A stretch of 58,783 nucleotides of DNA from Zoogloea sp. (lineage in GTDB: Bacteria > Pseudomonadota > Gammaproteobacteria > Burkholderiales > Rhodocyclaceae). Shown here one piece after another: positions 1-9,658 of the stretch. Numbering within the stretch: position 1 is the first letter of the stretch; each line of letters starts with the position of its first letter. The notes under the pieces are model-generated. The model had not been told where the DNA came from, made no database searches, and was given only the letters and a program-made list of their open reading frames with translations. Both the position numbers and the translations under genes were made by a program. The stretch lies in contig NZ_JAOAUU010000059.1 of the NCBI RefSeq assembly GCF_030157465.1, positions 1 to 58,783 of the forward strand, in the 5' to 3' direction.

Positions 1-1
1 G

Positions 2-3000
2 AGCTCAGCACATGAACTCGACCTGGGTCCGCTGACCTGGGTCAAAGGCGAGATCAACCTGGCCCTTGAACGGGCGCTGGAGGCACTCGCCGAAGCCGGA
101 ACCGCCCCGGATCGCCCCGGCAGGATCAAGTTCGCCCAGACCCATCTGCACCAGGCCCACGGCGCCCTTTCCATTGTCGGCCTGGATGGCCTGACCCAGT
201 TCTCCGAGCAGCTCGACCGCATGCTTGGCGAGATGGCCAGCCAGCAGGTAGCGGGCACACCGGACACCCTCCGCCTCGCGAGCCGCTGCATCGCAGCCAT
301 CGGCAACTACCTGGACGAACTCGTCCGCGGCCAGCCCGACCAGGCCCTGCGACTGTTTGACCTCTACTCCGAGCTCGCCCGGGCCCGTGGCCAGGAAATC
401 CCTACGCCCGGCGAACTGTTCTTCCCCAACCTCGGCCTGCGCCCGGCCTTCCCTGCCCCGCTCCGGATAAACGACGACCCGAAGCACCTGCGCGCACTGC
501 GCGGCCGCTTCGAACGGGGCCTGCTCAAGTGGTTCCGCAACGGCGAAGACCCGACCGGCCCCCTGGAAATGCGTGACGCAGTGGCCGGCATCGAAAGCCA
601 GCAGGGCGTTCCGGCCTCGCGGGCCTTCTGGTTTGCAACCACAGCCTTCTTCGACGCGCTCGGACAGCAGGCCATCCCGGCCGACGCGGCCACCAAGCGC
701 CTGTGCGGGCGCATCGACGCCCAGATGCGCCGCTTCATGGAAGGCTCGGCCATCGTCGCCGAGCGCCTGATGCGCGACGTGCTTTACCACGTCGCCACTG
801 CCGACGCCCACAGCCCGGTCATCGACGCCATCCGCGACGCCTACGCGCTTCAGGAACTCATCCCTGCCGCCAACCACGGCATCAGCGACACGCCCCTTGC
901 ACCGATCCTGCGCAAGCTGCGCGAAGAGCTTTCCGACGCCCGCGAAGCCTGGGCACAGTTCTCGAAAGGCGGCGCAATCGGCCTGCCGCGCTTCCAGGAC
1001 ACCATCGCACCCGTCATCGAACAGGCCCTCACCCTGGGCCAGCCCGAAGTCGCCCAACTGGCCGGCGCCCTTGGCGAAACGGCTCGCTGGCTGCGTCAGG
1101 ATCCGCTGCGCCTTACCGACGCACTGTCGATGGACGTTGCCACCACGATGCTGGTGCTGGACACCCGCCTCGACGCCCATGCCCGCGCCGACAACCGCGA
1201 AGACGCCCAGATCGACCTGCTGCTCCAGCGCCTCAAAGCCCACCAGCGCGGCGAACAGCTGGCACCGCTCACGCTCACCGAGCCTGATGCTCAGGCCCGA
1301 CAGGTCAGTCGCCAGCTCGCCCACGAAATACTCAACAGCCTCGCCGAAGTCGAACAAAGCCTCGACGGTTTCTTCCGCGCGCCAAGCCGTACCGACATCC
1401 TCGCCGCCGTTCGCACGCCACTCAAGCAGGTAGAAGGCGCCCTGTCGGTCATGAACGAGGACGCCGCCGTGCGCCTCGTCCAGGACGCCGCCGCCCGCAT
1501 CGCAACCCTGTCGGCGCCTGACGCCGACACCAGTGGTCGCGCCTTCGAGGAAATCGCCCACCGGCTGTCCGCCCTCGGTGTCTACATAGAAGCCCTGCAG
1601 CACGGCCCCGCCGATCTCGAACGCATCCTGCGGCCGGAAGCCAGCCAGGAAGCCGCCGAAGAAAGCGTCGAAGCCGAGCTGGTCCAGCAAAAGCGCGAAA
1701 CCGCGGCCCTCACCGCAGCCTTCAAGGACAATCCGGACGACTTCGGCCTGCGCACCGAGCTTCAGCTGAACCTCGAAAGCCTGCGCCAGGACGCGTCGCT
1801 TACCGCCGATCTCGAACTCGAAAAGCAGGCCCGCCAGGCGCTCACGATGCTCGACGCCGGCGAGCTGTTCAACGCGCCGACCCCCATCCCCGCAGCCCCC
1901 GAAGCCCCTGCCCTTTCGGCCGAGGCGAGTCGTCTGCTTGAGGCCAGCGAAGAAGAGATCGACGCCGAACTGCTGGCCATCTTCATCGAAGAAGCCATCG
2001 AAGTCCGCGCCACCGTGGCCGACGCCCTCGAACAACTCGAGCGGAATCCCCACGACGCCGAAGTGCTCACCACCATCCGGCGCAGCTTCCACACCCTCAA
2101 GGGCAGCGGCCGCATGGTCGGCCTCAAGGATCTGGGCGAAGCCGCCTGGAGCATCGAACAAACCCTGAACCACTGGCTGCGCCTTGAATTGCCGGTCGGT
2201 AACGAGCTGCTGGCGCTCATCGCTGACGCCCACGCAGCGTTCTCCGCCTGGATCGACCAGATCAAGGCTGGCGACGGCATCCACAAAAACGTCGCCCCCC
2301 TGCTGGCAGAGTCCGAACGCCTGCGCAGCGAGGGCGAAGCGCCCCTCGTGGCGGCACCGGCGCCTGCTGCGCCTGCTCAGAAGGTCACCGCAAGCCTCCC
2401 GTCGAGCGACGAGAACGTTCAGGTTTTCGATCTCGAAGCCACGATCACGGTGCCCGACGACCACGACTTCACCGAAACGGACCTGGCCAGCCCGCTGTCC
2501 TTCGCTCTGGAGCCGGAAGAAGCCGCCCAGCCCATCGAGCTCAACTTCCCCGAAATCAGCTTCGGCGAAGCCCTGCCCGCGGAACCCGCCCCGGTTGTGT
2601 CACCCCAGCCGGCCCCCCTGGAAGACGCCGAGCCTGCGGCAGAAGAGTCCATCGAAGCCGCGCCCCTCGATTTCGACTTCGACCTGCCTTTCGAAGACCT
2701 CGGCCTTGAAGAAGCCCTGAACGAGGAGCCCACGTCCGAGCTCCCCTTCGTCGAGCTCCCCTTCGCCGAGCCCGTCGCCGAAGCACCCGAAACCGAGCCG
2801 CTGCCCGAACTCCCCGAGGACATCCTCACCGTCGAGGAAGCCCTGGCAGAACTCGACGAAACCATCGAGCTTCCCGCCCCCTCCAGCGACGAGCCCCTGG
2901 AGTTGCCTTCCGAGGCGTTTGCCGAACCGGACATCGAAGAATCCTTCGAACTCGGCGACATGGAAGAAATCGCCGTCGAAGAGATCCCGCCGCCTGTCGA

Positions 3001-5764
3001 AGAGATCGCACAGCCCGCCGAAGAGCTCGACAAGGACGAAGTACGCCTCGGTGACGTCATCCTTTCGCGGCCGCTGTTCGATCTCTATCTCGTCGAGGCC
3101 CGCCAGCACATCGCCACCCTGCGGCATGAACTGGCCCGTCTGTCGGTCAACCCGAGCCTGATTCCGCCCCTTGTGGCGATTCGCGCGGCACATACCCTGT
3201 CCGGAATCTCCGGAACGGCCCGCTTTGCTGCGCCCCACCACCTTGCCAAGGCCCTGGAACTCGCCCAGCAACGCCTTGCCGACCACGACCGCGCACCGGC
3301 GGCCGAACAGGCAACGGTACTCAACGACGCCGCAACCGCGCTCGAAAGCATGCTCGTCCAGCTCAACGCCCGCGAGCTGCCCGAAGAGACGCCCGAACTC
3401 GTCGCCCAACTGAACGACATCCTCGCCTCCCACCTGGCAGAAGTCATCAGCCTGCGTCCCGAAGCCACGCCCCCCGTTCTCGCCACGGCCCCCATCGCCA
3501 CCCGGCCCGCCGAGCCGGCCGCGCCGGCGCCACAGCTGCGCGACGAACTCGATACCGACCTGCTGCCCATCTTCCTCGACGAAGGCAGCGAACTGCTCGA
3601 CCAGCTCGACACGACCCTGCGCAACTGGCGTGAGACCCCTGCCGATCCGGCCCACGCCGCCAGCGTCGCCCGACTGCTCCACACCCTGAAGGGCAGCGCC
3701 CGGATGGTCGGCGCAATGACCCTCGGCCAAAGCCTGCACGACCTGGAATCACGGCTCGAACGCGCCCGCAGCCAGAGCCCGTCCGGCACCGAGATCATCG
3801 ACGAGCTCGAAACCGCGCTCGACCAGACACGCCAGACGCTCGACACCCTTGAGCACCCGCAACCTGCGGCAGCACCGGCAGCGGCAGGCGTCGTCGAAAC
3901 GGCGATCCCCCTGGACGAAGTCGCAGCCCCCCTACCCGGCGAAATCGCCGCCCAGGCCTCGCGCACGCAGCTGCGCGTCGAAGCCGGCCGCATCGACCAG
4001 TTTGTGAACGAAGCGGGCGAAATCAGCATCGCGCGCACCCGCATCGAAGGCGAACTGCGCACCCTGCGCCGCTCGCTGCTCGACCTCACTGAGAACGTCA
4101 TCCGCCTGCGCAACCAGCTGCGTGAAGTCGAAATCCAGGCCGACACCCAGATGCAGTCCCGCCTGTCCCAGGTCGAGACCCATCACACCGAGTTCGACCC
4201 GCTGGAGATGGACCGCTACACCCGCCTCCAGGAACTCACGCGGATGATGGCGGAGAGCGTCGGCGACGTGACCACCGTCCAGCAAAACCTGCTGAAGAAC
4301 CTGGACGGCGCCGAAGTCGCCCTCCACGCCCAGTCACGCATGGCCCGCGAGCTCCAGCAATCGCTGATGCACGTGCGCATGGTGCCCTTCGACAGCCTTG
4401 CCGAGCGGCTTTACCGCCTGGTCCGCCAGACCGCCAAGGAACTCGGCCGCCGCGCCAACCTCGACATCATCGGCGGGCAGATCGAAATCGACCGCACCGT
4501 CCTCGAAGTGATGACCGGCCCGCTCGGCCACCTGGTCCGCAACGCGGTCGCCCACGGCATCGAGCCGCCGGAAGTCCGCCGCGCAGCCGGCAAGCCCGAA
4601 CTCGGCCAGATCACCCTCAAAGTAACCCACGAAGGCAACGACGTGGTGATCGAGTTCCGCGATGACGGCGCCGGCCTCGACTTCGCACGCATCCGCGCCC
4701 ACGCCGTCGAAACCGGCCTGATCGACCCGGACGAGGAAGCCGACGACAAGCGCCTCACCAACCTGATCTTCGTTCCCGGTTTCACCACCGCAAGCCTGTC
4801 CAGCCTGGCCGGTCGCGGTGTCGGCATGGACGTGGTCAAGAGCGAAACCGCCGCCGTCGGCGGACGTATCAGCGTCACCACCGAGGCGGGCCAGGGCACC
4901 ACTTTCCGCATCCACCTGCCGCTCACCCTCGCCGTTACCCAGGCCCTGCTCGTGCGGGCCGGCGGACGCACCTTTGCGATCCCCTCCTCGATGGTCGCCC
5001 AGGTGCTCGAACTCAAGCCCCAGCCCCTCGAGGAAGTCCGCCGCAACAAGGGCACCGACTGGCTCGGCGAGCGATTCAACTACCGCTACCTGCCCCGCCT
5101 GCTCGGCGACCACCAGTCGCAGGCGCAGGTCGAGCGCTTCAACTGGGTTCTGCTGCTGCGTGCCGGCAGCGAAACCCTGGCGCTCCATGTGGATGCGCTG
5201 CGTGGCAACCAGGAAATCGTCGTCAAGAACGCCGGCCCGCAATACGCCCGGATGGTCGGCTACTCGGGCGCCACGGTGCTTGGTGACGGCGAGATCGTGC
5301 TGATTCTCAACCCGGTCGCGCTGGCTGGCCGCAGCCCCGCTGGCAACGACGACCTGCCGGTAACGCCTCAGGCCCCCGCTGCCCCCGCCATACCGACGGT
5401 CATGGTGGTCGATGACTCCCTCACCGTGCGCAAGATCACCGGCCGCCTGCTCGAACGGGAAGGCTACCGGGTCATCACGGCCAAGGATGGCGTCGACGCG
5501 CTGGAGCAGCTTCTCACCGCCACGCCGGACGTCATCATCGCCGACATCGAAATGCCGCGCATGGACGGCTTCGACCTGACCCGCAACATCCGCGCCGACA
5601 AGCGCCTCAAGGCTGTGCCGATCATCATGATCACCTCCCGCACCGCCGAGAAGCACAAGCGCTACGCCGAAGAAATCGGCGTCAACCACTACCTCGGCAA
5701 GCCCTACGACGAAGACATCCTGCTCGGCCTGATCCGGGATTTCGTCACCCAAACCACGCACTGA
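2..5764 (+). CDS. chpA/pilL: Type IV pilus chemosensory hybrid histidine kinase ChpA/PilL (5' end outside window)
   Basis: CheA-like hybrid kinase of the Pil-Chp system that controls type IV pilus output. The reading frame is open from base 2 with no start codon before base 221. The family's N-terminal segment (DLGPLTWVKGEI) is readable from about base 20, so only a few residues are missing. Three clear Hpt histidines are visible at codons 2090 (FHTLKG), 3191 (AHTLSG) and 3680 (HTLKG). More degenerate Hpt-like helices lie N-terminal, and a long Pro/Glu-rich acidic linker covers about 2400-3050. The dimerisation helices follow, then an HATPase domain with its N box near 4528-4560 (HLVRNAVAHG) and glycine boxes DDGAGL and GRGVGMDVV. 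A CheW domain and a C-terminal receiver complete it. The receiver has acidic VVDD and phospho-acceptor Asp codon 5543 (ADIEMPRMDG). The pilGHIJ partners would lie upstream. Identity is firm; the count of functional phosphotransfer sites is not. Confidence 0.95.
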   Translation, partial: SSAHELDLGPLTWVKGEINLALERALEALAEAGTAPDRPGRIKFAQTHLHQAHGALSIVGLDGLTQFSEQLDRMLGEMASQQVAGTPDTLRLASRCIAAIGNYLDELVRGQPDQALRLFDLYSELARARGQEIPTPGELFFPNLGLRPAFPAPLRINDDPKHLRALRGRFERGLLKWFRNGEDPTGPLEMRDAVAGIESQQGVPASRAFWFATTAFFDALGQQAIPADAATKRLCGRIDAQMRRFMEGSAIVAERLMRDVLYHVATADAHSPVIDAIRDAYALQELIPAANHGISDTPLAPILRKLREELSDAREAWAQFSKGGAIGLPRFQDTIAPVIEQALTLGQPEVAQLAGALGETARWLRQDPLRLTDALSMDVATTMLVLDTRLDAHARADNREDAQIDLLLQRLKAHQRGEQLAPLTLTEPDAQARQVSRQLAHEILNSLAEVEQSLDGFFRAPSRTDILAAVRTPLKQVEGALSVMNEDAAVRLVQDAAARIATLSAPDADTSGRAFEEIAHRLSALGVYIEALQHGPADLERILRPEASQEAAEESVEAELVQQKRETAALTAAFKDNPDDFGLRTELQLNLESLRQDASLTADLELEKQARQALTMLDAGELFNAPTPIPAAPEAPALSAEASRLLEASEEEIDAELLAIFIEEAIEVRATVADALEQLERNPHDAEVLTTIRRSFHTLKGSGRMVGLKDLGEAAWSIEQTLNHWLRLELPVGNELLALIADAHAAFSAWIDQIKAGDGIHKNVAPLLAESERLRSEGEAPLVAAPAPAAPAQKVTASLPSSDENVQVFDLEATITVPDDHDFTETDLASPLSFALEPEEAAQPIELNFPEISFGEALPAEPAPVVSPQPAPLEDAEPAAEESIEAAPLDFDFDLPFEDLGLEEALNEEPTSELPFVELPFAEPVAEAPETEPLPELPEDILTVEEALAELDETIELPAPSSDEPLELPSEAFAEPDIEESFELGDMEEIAVEEIPPPVEEIAQPAEELDKDEVRLGDVILSRPLFDLYLVEARQHIATLRHELARLSVNPSLIPPLVAIRAAHTLSGISGTARFAAPHHLAKALELAQQRLADHDRAPAAEQATVLNDAATALESMLVQLNARELPEETPELVAQLNDILASHLAEVISLRPEATPPVLATAPIATRPAEPAAPAPQLRDELDTDLLPIFLDEGSELLDQLDTTLRNWRETPADPAHAASVARLLHTLKGSARMVGAMTLGQSLHDLESRLERARSQSPSGTEIIDELETALDQTRQTLDTLEHPQPAAAPAAAGVVETAIPLDEVAAPLPGEIAAQASRTQLRVEAGRIDQFVNEAGEISIARTRIEGELRTLRRSLLDLTENVIRLRNQLREVEIQADTQMQSRLSQVETHHTEFDPLEMDRYTRLQELTRMMAESVGDVTTVQQNLLKNLDGAEVALHAQSRMARELQQSLMHVRMVPFDSLAERLYRLVRQTAKELGRRANLDIIGGQIEIDRTVLEVMTGPLGHLVRNAVAHGIEPPEVRRAAGKPELGQITLKVTHEGNDVVIEFRDDGAGLDFARIRAHAVETGLIDPDEEADDKRLTNLIFVPGFTTASLSSLAGRGVGMDVVKSETAAVGGRISVTTEAGQGTTFRIHLPLTLAVTQALLVRAGGRTFAIPSSMVAQVLELKPQPLEEVRRNKGTDWLGERFNYRYLPRLLGDHQSQAQVERFNWVLLLRAGSETLALHVDALRGNQEIVVKNAGPQYARMVGYSGATVLGDGEIVLILNPVALAGRSPAGNDDLPVTPQAPAAPAIPTVMVVDDSLTVRKITGRLLEREGYRVITAKDGVDALEQLLTATPDVIIADIEMPRMDGFDLTRNIRADKRLKAVPIIMITSRTAEKHKRYAEEIGVNHYLGKPYDEDILLGLIRDFVTQTTH

Positions 5765-5793
5765 CCCGGCCGAAAGCACCGCTTTCGACCGGG
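5765..5793 (+). terminator. Stem-loop after chpA (terminator-like, no T-run)
   Basis: A 13-bp stem with one mismatch (5765-5777 with 5781-5793) and a 3-nt loop begins one base after the chpA stop. No T-run follows, so it may be a 3' end protector rather than a strong intrinsic terminator. Confidence 0.45.
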
Positions 5794-5810
5794 CTTGCCC
5801 GCGGCTTGGC

Positions 5811-5816
5811 TATAAT
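5811..5816 (+). promoter_or_regulatory. Candidate -10 box for the rnb-tonB-mtgA transcript
   Basis: A perfect TATAAT lies 18 bp upstream of the large inverted repeat. No convincing -35 box sits at 16-18 bp. If used, transcription would start near 5823 and the mRNA leader would carry the whole 5834-5888 hairpin. Confidence 0.45.
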
Positions 5817-5833
5817 CGGCTGTTTTCCAGCCC

Positions 5834-5888
5834 AGGGTCTGTTGACAGTCATTTCACGGGGCATCCGAAATGACTGTCAACAGACCCT
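5834..5888. repeat. Perfect 22-bp inverted repeat in the rnb leader
   Basis: Arms 5834-5855 and 5867-5888 are exact reverse complements (arm begins AGGGTCTGTTGACAG). They are separated by the 11-nt loop ACGGGGCATCC. The second arm ends 9 nt before the rnb start codon, and no Shine-Dalgarno sequence is visible between them. In RNA this would be a very stable hairpin. I saw no second copy of the arm elsewhere in the window by eye. Confidence 0.9.
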
Positions 5889-5897
5889 CGCCAATCC

Positions 5898-7868
5898 ATG
5901 AATTTGCTCTTCGAAGAGGACGGTGCCTTCAAGACCGGCACCATCCTGACCGACAACGACGCCTCCCTGCAGGTCGAAACGCCCCACGGCAAGCGCCTCA
6001 AGCTGAAGAGCAACCACGTTCTGATGCGTTTCACCCAGCCTTCGGCCGGTGATTTGCTCGACCGCGCCGAAACCGAAGCCGAAGGCCTCGACACCGAATT
6101 TCTGTGGGAAGTCTGTGGCGAAGACGAATTCGGTTTTGTCGACTTCGCGAAGGAATACTACGGTCACGTACCGAGCCCGGTCGAATCCACCGCCGTGCTG
6201 CTGCGCCTGCACGCCTCGCCGATCTACTTCCACCGCAAGGGCCGCGGCCGCTTCCGCAAGGCGCCGGCCGAAATCCTCCAGGCCGCCCTCATCGGACTCG
6301 AGAAAAAGCGCCAGCAAGCCGCAGCCATCGAGCGCATGCGCGACGAACTGCTCGCCGGCCAGTTGCCCGAAGAGTTCAAGCCGCTTGTCCGCCAGCTGCT
6401 TTACAAGCCCGACCGCAACCGTCTCGAAACCAAGGCACTAGAAGCCGCCAGCGCCGACTCCGGCAAATCGCAAGCCCGCCTGATGCTGGCCTGTGGCGCC
6501 CTGCCCTCGTCCCACGAGCTGCACTTCGACCGCTTCCTGTTCGAATACTTCCCGGACGGCACCGGCTTCCCGACCGTCGACGATCCCGTCGAGCCCGTCG
6601 ACCTGCCGCTCGCCGAGGTGCGCGCCTTCTCCATCGACGACGCGGCCACCACCGAGATCGACGACGCCTTCTCGGTCACGCCCACCGCCGCAGGCTGGCG
6701 CATCGGCATCCACATCGCCGCCCCCGGTCTTGGCTTCGGTCGCGAGTCCGGCCTCGACGGCATCGCCCGCAACCGCCTGTCCACGGTGTACATGCCGGGC
6801 AACAAGATCACCATGCTGCCCGACCACATGGTCGAGCGCTTCACCCTCGGCGAAGGGCGCGACTGCCCGGCCCTGTCGCTTTACCTCGACGTGAGCCGCG
6901 ACTTCATCGTCACCGGCAACGAATCGCGCATCGAGCGCGTGCCGGTGGTCGCCAACCTGCGCCACCACGACATCGAGCCGGTTTTCAACGAAACCACCCT
7001 CGTCGAAGGCGGCCCCGACTTTCCGTGGAAAGCAGAGCTGACCCTGCTGTGGGAGCTCGCCACCGTTCTCGAGGCCGGCCGTGGCAAGCCCGCGGCCAAC
7101 CAGAACATGGTGGATTTCAACTTCAGCGTCGACTGGAACGAAATCACCCCCGACGGCCCCGGCAAAATCGAAATCGGCCGCCGCTCCCGTGGCTCCCCGC
7201 TGGACAAGCTGGTCGCCGAACTGATGATTGCGGCCAACAGCACCTGGGGCAAGGCACTCTCCAATGCCGGCATCCCGGCGCTGTACCGTGCCCAGACCGG
7301 CGGCAAGGTGCGCATGACCACCGCGAGCGCCCCCCACGAAGGCCTTGGCGTCGATTGCTACGCGTGGTCCAGCTCGCCGCTGCGCCGCTATGTAGACCTC
7401 GTCAACCAGTGGCAACTGATCGGCTGGATCAAGGGCACCGCCCCGGCCTTCCCGCCCAAGTCGCCCGACCTCCTCGCCGCAATGCGCGACTTTGAACTCA
7501 CCTATGCCGCCTACGCCGAATTCCAGCGCGGCATGGAACGCTACTGGTGTCTGCGCTGGCTGCGCCAGGCCGGCCATCCGCGGATGAGCGCCCGCGTACT
7601 GCGTGAAAGCCTGGTCCGCCTCGAAGAGATTCCATTGGTCTTCAAGGTGCCCTCGATGCCGACCCTGCCGCCGGGAACCCGCGTGCAGCTGGCCATCGAC
7701 AGCACCGACCTGATCGACGTGGACCTGCGCGCCACCTACCTGGAAACACTCGCGGGCACCAGCAGCGAACCCATCGAGATCGAGGACGAAGCCCAGGACG
7801 AGACCGAAGAGGCGGCACCGGAAGCCCCGGCAACAGACGTCGAGGCCCCGCCCGCCGCCGCAGCCTGA
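5898..7868 (+). CDS. rnb: RNB-domain exoribonuclease (RNase II/R family)
   Basis: Processive 3'-5' exoribonuclease of the RNB family, 656 aa, acting on mRNA in the cytoplasm. The catalytic acidic cluster is visible at about residues 247-262 (SIDDAATTEIDDAF). The downstream RNB region contains YMPGNKITMLP and a conserved SSPLRRYVDLVNQ near residue 490. The N-terminal ~200 residues are the divergent OB/winged region typical of the betaproteobacterial subgroup. The last ~40 residues are acidic and Ala/Pro-rich. The ATG at 5898 is chosen because the conserved N-terminus begins there and because the leader upstream is the large hairpin. It has no evident ribosome binding site, which is odd. It is followed 7 nt later by tonB. 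It could be called RNase II or an RNase R-like protein; the exact subfamily is uncertain. Confidence 0.88.
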   Translation: MNLLFEEDGAFKTGTILTDNDASLQVETPHGKRLKLKSNHVLMRFTQPSAGDLLDRAETEAEGLDTEFLWEVCGEDEFGFVDFAKEYYGHVPSPVESTAVLLRLHASPIYFHRKGRGRFRKAPAEILQAALIGLEKKRQQAAAIERMRDELLAGQLPEEFKPLVRQLLYKPDRNRLETKALEAASADSGKSQARLMLACGALPSSHELHFDRFLFEYFPDGTGFPTVDDPVEPVDLPLAEVRAFSIDDAATTEIDDAFSVTPTAAGWRIGIHIAAPGLGFGRESGLDGIARNRLSTVYMPGNKITMLPDHMVERFTLGEGRDCPALSLYLDVSRDFIVTGNESRIERVPVVANLRHHDIEPVFNETTLVEGGPDFPWKAELTLLWELATVLEAGRGKPAANQNMVDFNFSVDWNEITPDGPGKIEIGRRSRGSPLDKLVAELMIAANSTWGKALSNAGIPALYRAQTGGKVRMTTASAPHEGLGVDCYAWSSSPLRRYVDLVNQWQLIGWIKGTAPAFPPKSPDLLAAMRDFELTYAAYAEFQRGMERYWCLRWLRQAGHPRMSARVLRESLVRLEEIPLVFKVPSMPTLPPGTRVQLAIDSTDLIDVDLRATYLETLAGTSSEPIEIEDEAQDETEEAAPEAPATDVEAPPAAAA

Positions 7869-7875
7869 GTCCGCC

Positions 7876-8823
7876 ATGCAGCAGTTACTCCGTCAGCCCA
7901 CTCCGCCCGCCCCCACCCCGCCCTCCGCGGGGCCGGCGCACGCCTGGCCGGCCTTCACCGGTCGCACGGCGCGCTACGCGCTCGAATGGGGCGTCGGCGT
8001 GTCACTGGCGCTGCACGCACTGCTGCTGTCCATCCACTTCGGGATGCCCGACTTCAGCAAGATGAAGCACAGCGACAAGGGCCTGGAAGTGGTGCTGGTC
8101 AACGCCCGCCACGCCCAGCGGCCCGACACCGCCGACATCCTCGCCCAGACCAATCTGGACGCCGGCGGCAACACCGACAAAAAATCCCGCCCGGCCACCC
8201 CGCTGCCCCCCCAGGAGCAAACCCGCGTTGGCGACAGCCTCGTCGAAGCCCAGCGGCGTAGCGAGGATGCACGCACGCAGCAGGTTCAGGCCATGACGGC
8301 AGCGCGCAGCAAGGCCGCCCTCGCCGTCGACACCCAGCAGGTCAACCCGACAGAAGCCCCGCGCACGCCCTCTGGCTACGATCTCCTCGACAGCTCGGCG
8401 GCGGTGGCCCGCATCGAAGCCCAGATCGACAAGGATCTGCTCGAATACGCGTCCCGGCCGCGCAAGAAATTCATCGGCGCCCGCGCCCACGAATACCGCT
8501 TCGCCCAATACGCCGAAGACTGGCGCCAGAAGATCGAGCGGGTCGGCACCCTCAACTACCCCGACGCGGCCCGGGGCAAGCTGTACGGCAGCCTGCTGCT
8601 GTCGGTCACGATCCGCGCCGACGGAACGGTCGATAAAATCGAAGTCCTGCGCTCGTCCGGCCACAAGGTGCTGGACGACGCAGCCCGCCGCATCGTCCAG
8701 CTCGCCGCGCCCTACGCCAACTTTCCGCCGGACATCCGCAAGGACACCGACGTGATCGAGATCACCCGCACCTGGACTTTCACCAACTCCGACATGCTGC
8801 AGACCTCGGCCAGGAAAGAGTGA
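7876..8823 (+). CDS. TonB-family energy transducer
   Basis: Inner-membrane protein that passes proton-motive force to outer-membrane transporters or a related envelope function; 315 aa. A single N-terminal signal anchor lies at about residues 38-55 (SLALHALLLSIHFGM). A charged and Gln-rich periplasmic linker follows, then a C-terminal TonB domain at about residues 225-305. That domain contains YPDAARGKLYGSLLLSV, DGTVDKIEVLRSSGH and DDAARRIV. The gene starts 7 nt after the exoribonuclease stop, so the two are probably cotranscribed. No exbB/exbD or receptor gene is near, so its client is unknown. Confidence 0.88.
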   Translation: MQQLLRQPTPPAPTPPSAGPAHAWPAFTGRTARYALEWGVGVSLALHALLLSIHFGMPDFSKMKHSDKGLEVVLVNARHAQRPDTADILAQTNLDAGGNTDKKSRPATPLPPQEQTRVGDSLVEAQRRSEDARTQQVQAMTAARSKAALAVDTQQVNPTEAPRTPSGYDLLDSSAAVARIEAQIDKDLLEYASRPRKKFIGARAHEYRFAQYAEDWRQKIERVGTLNYPDAARGKLYGSLLLSVTIRADGTVDKIEVLRSSGHKVLDDAARRIVQLAAPYANFPPDIRKDTDVIEITRTWTFTNSDMLQTSARKE

Positions 8824-8857
8824 GCCCGATGCCATCCCGCGCCCGAACCACCCCGCG

Positions 8858-9550
8858 ATGACGACACTCTGGCGCTGGACCCGACGTGCCCTCCTCGCCC
8901 TGGTGCTGGCCGTCGTGGCCTACCAGCTGTGGCTGCTTGGCCACGTGGTGTGGTGGAAGTGGATGCCCCCCTCCGGCACCAGCTTCATGAGCCTGCGGCT
9001 GGACGAACTCAACGCCAAGGCCCCCGACGCCGAGCTGCACTACCGCTGGGTGCCCTACGACAAGATCTCGGTGCATCTCAAGCGGGCCGTGGTTGCCGCC
9101 GAGGACGACAAGTTCGTCGACCACGAAGGCTTCGACTGGGAAGGCATCCAGAAAGCCATCGAAAAAAACCAGAAGAAGGGCAAGACCGTTGCCGGCGGCT
9201 CGACGATCAGCCAGCAACTCGCCAAGAACCTCTTCCTGTCTCCGACCAAGAGCTATTTCCGCAAGGCCGAGGAAGCCGTCATCACGGTGATGATCGAAGC
9301 CCTGTGGGACAAGCGGCGCATCCTCGAGGTCTATCTCAACGTCGTCGAATGGGGCAACGGCGTCTTCGGCTGCGAAGCCGCAGCCCAGCGCTACTACCGC
9401 GTTTCCGCCGCTCAGCTGACCCCGCCCCAGGCCGCCCGGCTGGCCGTCATGCTGCCCAACCCGCGCAAGTACGAGAAGAGTTTCGGCCCCCGCCTGGCGG
9501 CCCATGCGGCACGCATCCAGGGCCGCATGCAAAACGCCGAGCTGCCCTGA
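8858..9550 (+). CDS. mtgA: Monofunctional peptidoglycan glycosyltransferase MtgA
   Basis: Polymerises lipid II into glycan strands at the outer face of the inner membrane; 230 aa, normal length. An N-terminal membrane anchor covers residues ~8-28. The GT51 motifs follow: VVAAEDDKFVDHEGFD (catalytic Glu, EDxxF box), GGSTISQQLAKNLFL, and ILEVYLNVVEWGNG with the second Glu. The gene begins 34 nt after the tonB stop. In many related genomes I would expect aroE between tonB/rnb and mtgA; there is no room for it here, which is inference from general synteny. Confidence 0.95.
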   Translation: MTTLWRWTRRALLALVLAVVAYQLWLLGHVVWWKWMPPSGTSFMSLRLDELNAKAPDAELHYRWVPYDKISVHLKRAVVAAEDDKFVDHEGFDWEGIQKAIEKNQKKGKTVAGGSTISQQLAKNLFLSPTKSYFRKAEEAVITVMIEALWDKRRILEVYLNVVEWGNGVFGCEAAAQRYYRVSAAQLTPPQAARLAVMLPNPRKYEKSFGPRLAAHAARIQGRMQNAELP

Positions 9551-9658
9551 AAAGCGTTAGCTATCAGGCACTCGTACCTTCATTGCGGGGAGTCAGCCCC
9601 TGCCCGACGGCAGCCCCTTCGGGTAGAATGCGCTGCTTTTCCCAAACGCGCCTCCCCG

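Noticed and set aside
5-2464. 819-codon open frame on the minus strand opposite chpA
   Set aside because: Long antisense frames are common in GC-rich genes; the translation has no family motif and chpA is clearly the real gene.
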